Shown here: positions 13,136 through 18,669 of the stretch, piece after piece
Layout: each line of letters begins with the position of its first letter
Numbering within the stretch: position 1 is the stretch's first letter
Assembly: GCA_034437455.1 (NCBI GenBank)
Contig: DAOTUB010000159.1
Coordinates: forward strand, 1-18,669
DNA from: DAOTUB01 sp034437455
GTDB taxonomy: Bacteria > Chloroflexota > Anaerolineae > B4-G1
DNA: 18,669 nucleotides
Direction of reading: 5' to 3'
The notes under the pieces: model-generated
Databases searched by the model: none
What the model was told of the DNA's origin: nothing
Seen by the model: only the letters and a program-made list of their open reading frames with translations
Position numbers and translations under genes: made by a program

Positions 13136-14992
13136 TTAGGAAAGCGGGGGCAATCCTTCTAGTTCAGCGCGGAGGTAATCTCCCATACGGTGCATCTGGC
13201 TGGCCTCGGCCTGGCGCACGCCTTCTTCGAGTGTGGCGCGGGCTTCTTCGGTGCGGCCCAGGGCGGCCAACGCCTGGCCTCGATGAAGCAGCCCGATCAG
13301 AATGCGCTCCTGGTCGCCGATAGACTCGGCTAGGGCCAGGCCGCGTTCGATGTCGTCTAGCCCATCGGCCTCTTGGCCCTGGGCGACCTGGCAGGCCCCG
13401 ATAAAGATGGTCGCGCCCGCCTCCAGACTGCGGAACCCCTGGGCGGCGGCTTGTGCTTGCCCTTCAGTGAGCAGCGGCAAGGCTCTAGCCCACTCGCCCG
13501 CCTCGTAGTGGACGACGCCCAGGTTGAGCGTCCAAAAGACGGCGCTCCGCTGGTCGCCGAGGGTCTTGGCGAGGGTGCGGGCGCTCTGGTAGTGTTCCGC
13601 CGCCGTTTCGAAATCGCCCCGATCCTTGGCCAGCACGCCCAGATGCCCGGCGAGATGCGCGGTCAGCCAATGGGCGTCGGCCCGGCGGGAGGCGGCCAGG
13701 GCTTCTCGCAACATGGCCTCTGCCGCCTCAGTCTCTTGCTGGTTGATGAGCAAAATGCTCAGGTTGCCGCCGGCCATGGCGAGCAGAGCGGAATCCTCCT
13801 GGTTGCGGGCCAGGCGCACCGCTTCTTCCAGCGTTTGACGCGCTTTGATGAGCCGTCCCATGCGCCCCAGCAAACCGCCCAGGCTGCTCAGCAACCGCAC
13901 CCGGGCCGCCGACTGGAGCTGAGGCAGGCGCAAAGCCCGGTCAAAGTAGGACTCGGCGGCTGGATAGTTGCTCAAGCCGGTCTCGGTGGTGGCCAGGTCG
14001 GCCAGCAAGGCGGCTTGTAAGTCGGGGGCATTCGCCAGGGGCAGGGCAGCGGTCAGAGCGGCGCGGGCCTCGTTCAACTGTCCCAATCTCAGGTGAAAGA
14101 GACCTTGCCAGCGCCGCGCCGTTGCCTGGGCCAAGCTATCGGCCTCGTCGGCCCAGACCGTCGCCTGTTCTAATCCCTGCCGGAACGCGCCCAACGTCTC
14201 TAACAGAGAGAGGTGGGCTGCCTTGGCGGCGATCGCCTCGTCGGCCGACGGCAAAGTCTGATCGGGGTGAGTCTCGCCGCGCAGGATGCGCTGGTACAGG
14301 GCCGTGGTCTCGGGCAAGGGATCGGCGCCCAACTCGCGCTGTACCCGCTGCCGGTAGGCATCGTAACAACGGCGAGCGGGCTCGCGCCGCCCCAATGCCC
14401 AGTGGCAGGCCATCACCAGCCGGGCGGCCACCTCGTTCAAAGGATCGGCTGCCAGGAGGTTCTCGGCGTCGGCCAGAGCGGCCTCCCACCGGCGGCTCTT
14501 GTAAAGCTGGTAGGCGTGGGTCTCTAACCCCGTCAGATAGCGGAGATGCAGTCGCTCTCGCTCCAACAGTGCCCATTCGTCATAGGCGTCGGGCAACAGC
14601 GGACCGGCGTAGAGATCCAGGGCTGCGTCCAGGTCGTCCGCGTCCAGGGCCGCTTCAAAGGCCAGGGCGTCTACCCACGGCGGTTCCGCCGGGTTCCACT
14701 GAACGGTGTCTCCTTGCAGGCGCAGAGTCTCTGGCGGGAGCGTCTGGCGCAGGTGCCAGAGTGCCTGGCGCAGATTGTTCGCCGCCGGGCGAGAGGGCTT
14801 GTCTGGCCAGAACAAGGCCTGGAGTGATTCGCGGCGGTGGAGCTGTTTCCAATTCAGCGCCAGGTAAGCCAGCAGGCGGAGCGGCTTGGGCTGGATATGC
14901 AATGGCTTACGCTCGCCGTCTGGCTGCCAGACGGCGAGCGTTTTTCCTAAAAGGTAGAGATGGACGAGGTCAATCCTCTCGTCGGCATTCAT
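13136..14992 (-). CDS. SARP-family transcriptional regulator: winged helix, BTAD, TPR tail
   Basis: 618 residues. Residues about 10-100 form an OmpR-type winged-helix DNA-binding domain (KPLRLLAYLALN...RRESLQALFWPD...NNLRQALWHLRQTL). Residues about 106-240 are the bacterial transcriptional activation domain, ending with the typical ADPLNEVAARLVMACHWALGRREPA..CYDAYRQRVQRELGADPLPETTALYQRIL. The rest (260-618) is Ala/Leu-rich helical hairpin repeats of the TPR type. There is no ATPase domain between BTAD and TPR. It is a cytoplasmic activator; target genes are unknown, but the lipoprotein and secreted-protein genes downstream are natural candidates. The start ATG at 14992 has only a weak ribosome binding site; it lies 19 bases after the acyl-CoA dehydrogenase stop, which suggests co-transcription with that gene. 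Confidence 0.9.
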   Translation of the reverse strand: MNADERIDLVHLYLLGKTLAVWQPDGERKPLHIQPKPLRLLAYLALNWKQLHRRESLQALFWPDKPSRPAANNLRQALWHLRQTLPPETLRLQGDTVQWNPAEPPWVDALAFEAALDADDLDAALDLYAGPLLPDAYDEWALLERERLHLRYLTGLETHAYQLYKSRRWEAALADAENLLAADPLNEVAARLVMACHWALGRREPARRCYDAYRQRVQRELGADPLPETTALYQRILRGETHPDQTLPSADEAIAAKAAHLSLLETLGAFRQGLEQATVWADEADSLAQATARRWQGLFHLRLGQLNEARAALTAALPLANAPDLQAALLADLATTETGLSNYPAAESYFDRALRLPQLQSAARVRLLSSLGGLLGRMGRLIKARQTLEEAVRLARNQEDSALLAMAGGNLSILLINQQETEAAEAMLREALAASRRADAHWLTAHLAGHLGVLAKDRGDFETAAEHYQSARTLAKTLGDQRSAVFWTLNLGVVHYEAGEWARALPLLTEGQAQAAAQGFRSLEAGATIFIGACQVAQGQEADGLDDIERGLALAESIGDQERILIGLLHRGQALAALGRTEEARATLEEGVRQAEASQMHRMGDYLRAELEGLPPLS

Positions 14993-15011
14993 GTCCAGGG
15001 CGGAGGCGATC

Positions 15012-16181
15012 TTACCGCAACCCCGTTTCCAGCCGCGCGATCACCATGCGCTGAATCTCGCTGGTGCCCTCATAGATCTCGGTGACCTTGGCGTCGCGGA
15101 AATAGCGCTCAAGGGGCAATTCTTTGCTATAGCCCATCCCGGCGTGGATCTGGATCGCTTGGGTTGTGACCCACATGGCTGTCTCCGAGGCAAAAGTCTT
15201 GGCCATGCAGGACTCGAGCGTGTATCGCTTGTGTGTCTCTTGGGACGCTTGCTTGGCCAGCGCCGCCTGGTAGATGAGCAGCCGGCTGGCCTCAATGCGG
15301 ATTTTCATATCCGCCAGTTTCTGCTGGATCATCTGGAACTGGCCGATCTTTTTGCCAAAAGCCTCCCGCTCGCGAGCGTATTCTACCGATGCCTCGTAAG
15401 CAGCCTCGGCGATGCCCAGCGCTTGGGCAGCGATGCCGATGCGCCCCGCATCCAGCACCGCCATAGATATCTTAAAGCCCTCTCCCTCCTTGCCCAACCG
15501 GGCTTCCACCGGGCACTTGTAGTCCTCGAAGTGAATCTCGCATGTGGCGGAGGCGCGGATGCCTAATTTGGGCTCGGTCTTGCCCTGCTCAAAGCCCGGC
15601 TCGTCGGTATCAATGAGAAGGGCGCTGACACCCCGGTAGCGGGGCTTGGCGTCGGGGTCGGTCTGAGCGAAAAGCAGGATGTACTTGGCCACCGGCCCGC
15701 TGCTGATCCACGACTTGATGCCGTTGATGACATAGTGGGAGCCGTCGGGGGAGAGAATGGCCGTTATGAGCATATTGCTCGCGTCGGAACCGGACTGAGG
15801 CTCGGTGAGAGCGAACGATCCGATAGCCTTCCCGCTGGCAACCGCTCGGAGATACTTTTGCTTTTGTTCCTCGCTGCCATAGCGCAGGATGCCATAACAA
15901 AAGAGAGAGTTGCAGACGGACATGACGGTACCGTGAGCGCCGTCCGCCTTGGAGATCTCTACCAGAGCCAACACGTAGGCCAGCGTATCCATCCCTGCGC
16001 CTCCGTACTTTTCTGGCACGGCGATGCCCATAAAGCCGTGCCCGCCCATTTTTCTGATCGTCTCGAGGGGGAATTCGCCCGTCTCGTCGTGGTGGGCTGC
16101 GATGGGCGCGATCTCGTTCTGAGCAAAGTCGCGCGCCATGTCGCGGATCATGCGGTGTTCTTCGCTGAGTTGCAGGTCCAT
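15012..16181 (-). CDS. Acyl-CoA dehydrogenase, short-chain/butyryl-CoA type
   Basis: 389 residues, normal for the family; a FAD enzyme that makes the 2,3-double bond in acyl-CoA and passes electrons to an electron-transfer flavoprotein. The FAD-binding motif FALTEPQSGSD is at 123-133, and IKSWISSG follows in the middle domain. C-terminal helices contain REAFGKKIGQFQMIQQKLADM and QIHAGMGYSKELPLERYFRDAKVTEIYEGTSEIQR, with the catalytic base Glu371 in YEGT, as in butyryl- and medium-chain enzymes. The frame extends 47 codons upstream, but the ATG at 16181 has AAGGAG 7 bases before it and is where the family begins. No etfAB is in the window. The SARP gene follows after 19 bases. Confidence 0.95.
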   Translation of the reverse strand: MDLQLSEEHRMIRDMARDFAQNEIAPIAAHHDETGEFPLETIRKMGGHGFMGIAVPEKYGGAGMDTLAYVLALVEISKADGAHGTVMSVCNSLFCYGILRYGSEEQKQKYLRAVASGKAIGSFALTEPQSGSDASNMLITAILSPDGSHYVINGIKSWISSGPVAKYILLFAQTDPDAKPRYRGVSALLIDTDEPGFEQGKTEPKLGIRASATCEIHFEDYKCPVEARLGKEGEGFKISMAVLDAGRIGIAAQALGIAEAAYEASVEYAREREAFGKKIGQFQMIQQKLADMKIRIEASRLLIYQAALAKQASQETHKRYTLESCMAKTFASETAMWVTTQAIQIHAGMGYSKELPLERYFRDAKVTEIYEGTSEIQRMVIARLETGLR

Positions 16182-16219
16182 TAAATTTCTCCTTGAAGCA
16201 TGGTCTAGTTTTGGAACAG

Positions 16220-16256
16220 ATATCCCAAATTGGATTTTGGATAAATTTGGGATAAA
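16220..16256. repeat. AT-rich repeat island A (TTTGGGATAA type)
   Basis: ATCCCAAATT (16222-16231) and AATTTGGGAT (16244-16253) form a 10-bp inverted repeat, with TTTTGGATAAA between. Its first 29 bases (16220-16248) are identical to 16519-16547 in island B. It sits about 40 bases upstream of the acyl-CoA dehydrogenase start, where its promoter should be. Confidence 0.8.
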
Positions 16257-16518
16257 CGTGATTGGAAAATTATCCGGCGGTCCGTTCAGGGAAAAGCCCG
16301 CTGGTTCCCGATTGTACATCAAATTCAGCCAGCGTCAAACCAGCGTGTTGGATACATTTTCGGTAACTGCTCAGGTCATTGAAGCGAGCGGCTTTTGCAG
16401 TTGATTTTGCCCCACACGGGCCGCCTGCTTGGTCTGGTTTCGACAAGCTCAACCCGGCGGATATGGCCTGAAGGCATACTCGACCGGCGCAGGCTGAGCA
16501 GTTACCATTTTCGTTCCA
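16257..16518. other. Noncoding stretch between repeat islands A and B
   Basis: No protein-like frame or RNA gene was seen. It includes a 22-bp segment at 16434-16455 that recurs exactly at 16962-16983 inside the MITE-like element, so a fragment of a related element seems to lie here. Confidence 0.5.
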
Positions 16519-16564
16519 ATATCCCAAATTGGATTTTGGATAAATTTTGGATAACTTGGGATAA
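16519..16564. repeat. AT-rich repeat island B (TTTGGGATAA type)
   Basis: Starts with the same 29 bases as island A, then continues as three units TTTTGGATAAA, TTTTGGATAA, CTTGGGATAA, spaced 10-11 bp, close to one turn of the DNA helix. Confidence 0.8.
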
Positions 16565-16741
16565 TGTATTCATCGGTTCCTTTTCTGAAATTGTGTATAC
16601 TTGTAAACCCGGCGCGTCGGGATGGAATCCCAAATCTTCCCGCATATCCAGCGCAGTTATCTTGGCCTACGATCGCGGCAAGATTATTCAGATGCCGATC
16701 CACAAGATCCCCTTTCTCAACGCGAGTAGCGTTTTCCAAAG
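16565..16741. other. Noncoding stretch between repeat islands B and C
   Basis: Short frames on both strands cross this segment, but they run into the repeat islands and have no ribosome binding site or known motif. I see no supported gene. Confidence 0.4.
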
Positions 16742-16783
16742 TTTTGGATAATTTGGGATATATTTGGAATAAACTTGGGATAA
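16742..16783. repeat. AT-rich repeat island C (TTTGGGATAA type)
   Basis: Four consecutive units TTTTGGATAA, TTTGGGATATA, TTTGGAATAAA, CTTGGGATAA with 10-11 bp period. Same family as islands A and B, but without the inverted ATCCCAAATT arm. Confidence 0.8.
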
Positions 16784-16841
16784 GAGATGTTCATACTCGA
16801 TCTGTCACAGGCGAGCACGCCAGCCTCCAATTATAATCCCC

Positions 16842-17044
16842 GTAAGCGTTCAGAGGGTAGCGCCGGCTGAGTGCCCTGGAGCGCAGCGAAAGGGTGTATC
16901 GAAGCCAAGCGGCTCTCGGAAACCAAAATCGCTCCGAAAAGAACCGCTTGGTTTCGATACGCTGGTTTCGACAAGCTCAACCCTAGCCGCTGGCGCTGCG
17001 AAGCTACTCAACCGGCGCTCCTATATCAATGGCTGAACGGTTAC
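16842..17044. mobile_element. 203-bp MITE-like element with 8-bp target duplication
   Basis: Terminal inverted repeats GTAAGCGTTCAG (16842-16853) and CTGAACGGTTAC (17033-17044) match at 11 of 12 positions. Directly outside both ends is the same 8-bp sequence TAATCCCC (16834-16841 and 17045-17052), as expected for a target-site duplication. Nested inside are AGCGCCGGCTGAGT (16859-16872) against ACTCAACCGGCGCT (17006-17019) and TATCGAAGCCAAGCGG (16897-16912) against CCGCTTGGTTTCGATA (16944-16959), each with one mismatch. It has no coding capacity and would need a transposase from elsewhere. Confidence 0.75.
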
Positions 17045-17080
17045 TAATCCCCTCGTCCGAATATGCAACCCGTCGCGTCA

Positions 17081-17110
17081 TTGTTCATTGTTCGTTGTTC
17101 ATTGTATAAT
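17081..17110 (+). promoter_or_regulatory. Promoter with heptad repeats, predicted to give a leaderless mRNA
   Basis: TATAAT (17105-17110) is a perfect -10. TTGTTC at 17081-17086 serves as -35 with 18-base spacing and is repeated at 17088-17093 and 17095-17100, so the upstream part is three TTGTTCR heptads. Predicted transcription start is about 17117, within 3 bases of the ATG at 17120. Confidence 0.65.
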
Positions 17111-17119
17111 AGATGCGCT

Positions 17120-18669
17120 ATGCGCTCGCTGCGTCAGAATTTACTGGATACAGACCTGACTCGGCTGCAGGTCATCGCTCGCTTCTGGGATGTGGAATTG
17201 ACGGCCAGCCGTCAGCGGGACGCGGCGGCTCAGTTAGCCGAGGCGATGGCTGATCCCGAAGCGATTGCCCGTGTCTGGGAGACGCTTCCCGAGGATCAGC
17301 GCCAGGCACTGGAGACCGTGCTTGCTGCCGGGGGACGCAAGCCGCGACGTGTCTTTGCCCGCCAGTGGGGTGAGGTTCGCGCCATGGGGCCGGGCCGGGT
17401 GGAGCGGGAGCGGCCCTGGAGAGAGCCAATCTCTCCCGCCGAGGGACTTTGGTACAGGGGGTTGATCTTTTACATCTTTGAGCCAGGCCCCGATAAGGCT
17501 TACGAGGTCGTCCTGGTCCCTCCTGAACTCGGTGCTCATCTGCCAACGCCCGACGTGTCGTCGCCCTCCATTCTCCTCGAACCGGTCTCCGCTCCTACTG
17601 CTGTGCGCTCGGCCGGCGACGCGCTTTTGGACGATGCCTGCACGCTGCTCGCCTATCTCCAGAACGAGCGGCTGCGCCCTGACCCTGATGGCGGTTGGTC
17701 CGAGCGGCATCAGACCCGTCTCATCCGCCGTTTGCGCGATCCTGCTCCCGAACGGTTGGCTTTTCTGCATCACCTGGCCCGCCGCCTCGCCTGGCTGCGC
17801 GTGACCGACGCCGGCCTTTTGCGCCCCGATCCAGAACCCGTGATCGCCTGGCTCAAATTTTCCACCGAGCAGCAGCGGGATGCGCTGGCCAAAGCGTGGC
17901 GGGACGACCCGACCTGGAACGAACTGTTTCACATTCCCTCGCTTCAACCGGAGGAGACCGGCGCCTGGCGCAACGATCCGCTCCTGGCGCGAAAAGCTAT
18001 CCTGCGTCACCTGTCGGCGTGCGCGCCAGGTACCTGGTACAGGCTCGACGATTTCGTTGCCGCCGTCAAGGAGGCGGACCCCGATTTTCAGCGGCCCGAT
18101 GGGGATTACACGAGCTGGTACATCCGCGATGTGACCAGCGGCGCCTATCTCTCGGGCTTTGAAAGTTGGGATGCTGTCGAGGGCGTCCTCATTCGTCACC
18201 TGATCACCGGGCCATTGGCCTGGCTTGGTTTGACCGATTGGGGATCCGATCTCTTTCGTATCACAGAGGCCGGGGCGGCTTTCCTCGATCTGGCCAAAGC
18301 ACCGCCCGCTTCTGAACCCGCGCCGCTGACCCTGCGGCCTGATTTCACCGTGCTCGCGCCTCCAGTTCGACGCTACGAGCGTTTCCAACTGGCGCGCGTC
18401 GCCGACTGGATCGCCTCCCCCCCAATGGGGGGGACTGAGGGGGGGAGGAGCGCCGCATTCGTCTACCGGATCACCCCCGGCTCGCTGGAGCACGCCCGAC
18501 AGCAGGGCATTGGCGTGGCCCGCGTGCTCGAGTTTCTGGAGCAAGTCAGCGGCGCGCCCGTACCTCATTCCGTCGAGGCGGCGCTGACCCGCTGGGATGC
18601 GCGCGGGACCGAGGCCCGGCTGGAACAGGCGGTGCTGCTGCGCCTTTCCGACGAGGAGTTGATGGCTCA
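17120..18669 (+). CDS. Protein with XPB/Ssl2-type helicase C-terminal-like domain (3' partial)
   Basis: The frame begins with ATG at 17120 (MRSLRQNLLDTDLTRLQVIA) and stays open for 516 codons to the window edge. The recognisable part is near residues 405-500: TLRPDFTVLAPP....LARVADWIA...FVYRITPGSLEHARQQGIGVARVLEFLEQVSGAPVPHSVEAALTRW, which matches the pattern of the helicase-conserved C-terminal domain PF13625 found in XPB/Ssl2-like and stand-alone bacterial proteins. The part before it is helical with winged-helix-like pieces (LTDWGSDLFRITEAGAAFLDL); no Walker A or DEAD-type motor motifs are seen, so it may be a non-motor DNA-binding member. There is no ribosome binding site; a -10 box ends 9 bases upstream, which suggests leaderless translation. 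A C7/G7/G7 palindrome adds about 12 residues (SPPMGGTEGGRS) at 432-443. A 444-codon frame on the opposite strand is a shadow. Confidence 0.75.
   Translation, partial: MRSLRQNLLDTDLTRLQVIARFWDVELTASRQRDAAAQLAEAMADPEAIARVWETLPEDQRQALETVLAAGGRKPRRVFARQWGEVRAMGPGRVERERPWREPISPAEGLWYRGLIFYIFEPGPDKAYEVVLVPPELGAHLPTPDVSSPSILLEPVSAPTAVRSAGDALLDDACTLLAYLQNERLRPDPDGGWSERHQTRLIRRLRDPAPERLAFLHHLARRLAWLRVTDAGLLRPDPEPVIAWLKFSTEQQRDALAKAWRDDPTWNELFHIPSLQPEETGAWRNDPLLARKAILRHLSACAPGTWYRLDDFVAAVKEADPDFQRPDGDYTSWYIRDVTSGAYLSGFESWDAVEGVLIRHLITGPLAWLGLTDWGSDLFRITEAGAAFLDLAKAPPASEPAPLTLRPDFTVLAPPVRRYERFQLARVADWIASPPMGGTEGGRSAAFVYRITPGSLEHARQQGIGVARVLEFLEQVSGAPVPHSVEAALTRWDARGTEARLEQAVLLRLSDEELMA
18414..18448. repeat. 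G/C-homopolymer palindrome inside the helicase-like gene
   Basis: CCTCCCCCCC (18414-18423) and GGGGGGGAGG (18439-18448) are perfect 10-bp inverted arms; between them is AAT, another G7 run (18427-18433) and ACTGA. It is in frame and codes SPPMGGTEGGR. The three 7-base runs are prone to slippage, and the two G7 tracts on one strand could form a G-quadruplex. Confidence 0.8.

Noticed and set aside
16182..16322. 47-codon N-terminal extension of acyl-CoA dehydrogenase
   Set aside because: The extension translates an AT-rich repeat island and is absent from the family; the ATG at 16181 has a good ribosome binding site.
16742..16783. Plasmid or chromosomal origin iterons
   Set aside because: The phased repeats resemble iterons, but no replication initiator gene and no TTATCCACA-type DnaA boxes were seen nearby, so an origin cannot be supported.
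17234..18568. Minus-strand open frame of 444 codons opposite the helicase-like gene
   Set aside because: It has no ribosome binding site or known motif, is rich in Gly, Arg and Pro, and lies opposite a plus-strand frame that matches a known domain pattern and is open over the whole length.

Overview
The window looks like a piece of a GC-rich genome from the phylum Chloroflexota, probably Anaerolineae. This is inferred from gene content, not from a marker gene search. The pointers are a large secreted beta-helix protein ending in VRVYLPVVVRGF (a tail I associate with secreted Anaerolineae proteins), a SARP/BTAD-type regulator with a TPR tail, a choice-of-anchor-Q surface protein, a HTH/RodZ-like protein next to rimO, and many short dispersed palindromic repeats.

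Layout. 1-1188 (+): 3' part of a repeat-rich surface protein with a C-terminal membrane anchor, followed by two strong hairpins. 1272-1864: gene-poor, with a probable transposase remnant. 1865-4875 (-): housekeeping block in the order tRNA-Cys, tRNA-Leu(UAA), rplI, a RodZ-like membrane HTH protein, and rimO; the last two overlap by one base. 4876-5341: a sigma70-like promoter, a short orphan leader ORF and a 221-bp palindromic repeat element. 5342-6649 (+): an SLC45-type MFS transporter. 6710-7701 (-): a small membrane protein coupled to inorganic pyrophosphatase (ppa). 7896-16181 (-): a same-strand series of acyl-CoA dehydrogenase, SARP/TPR regulator, Pro/Ser/Glu-rich lipoprotein, a 72-residue small protein and a 1279-residue secreted beta-helix protein, closed by a terminator. 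16182-17119: about 940 bp of noncoding DNA with three islands of TTTGGGATAA-like repeats and a 203-bp MITE-like element bounded by an 8-bp direct repeat. 17120-18669 (+): 5' part of a protein with a region like the XPB/Ssl2 helicase C-terminal domain, apparently read from a leaderless promoter and open at the window edge.

How the parts fit. The rplI-rodZ-rimO block is ribosome/cell-envelope housekeeping. The 13-12-11-kb segment (regulator, lipoprotein, small protein, beta-helix giant) reads as a cell-surface locus that may be under the SARP-type regulator. The most unusual sequence is in the noncoding and repeat parts: a MITE-like insertion with its target duplication, helically phased AT-rich repeat islands, and a C7/G7/G7 palindrome lying in frame inside the helicase-like gene. 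No CRISPR array, rRNA, phage module or obvious defence operon was seen.
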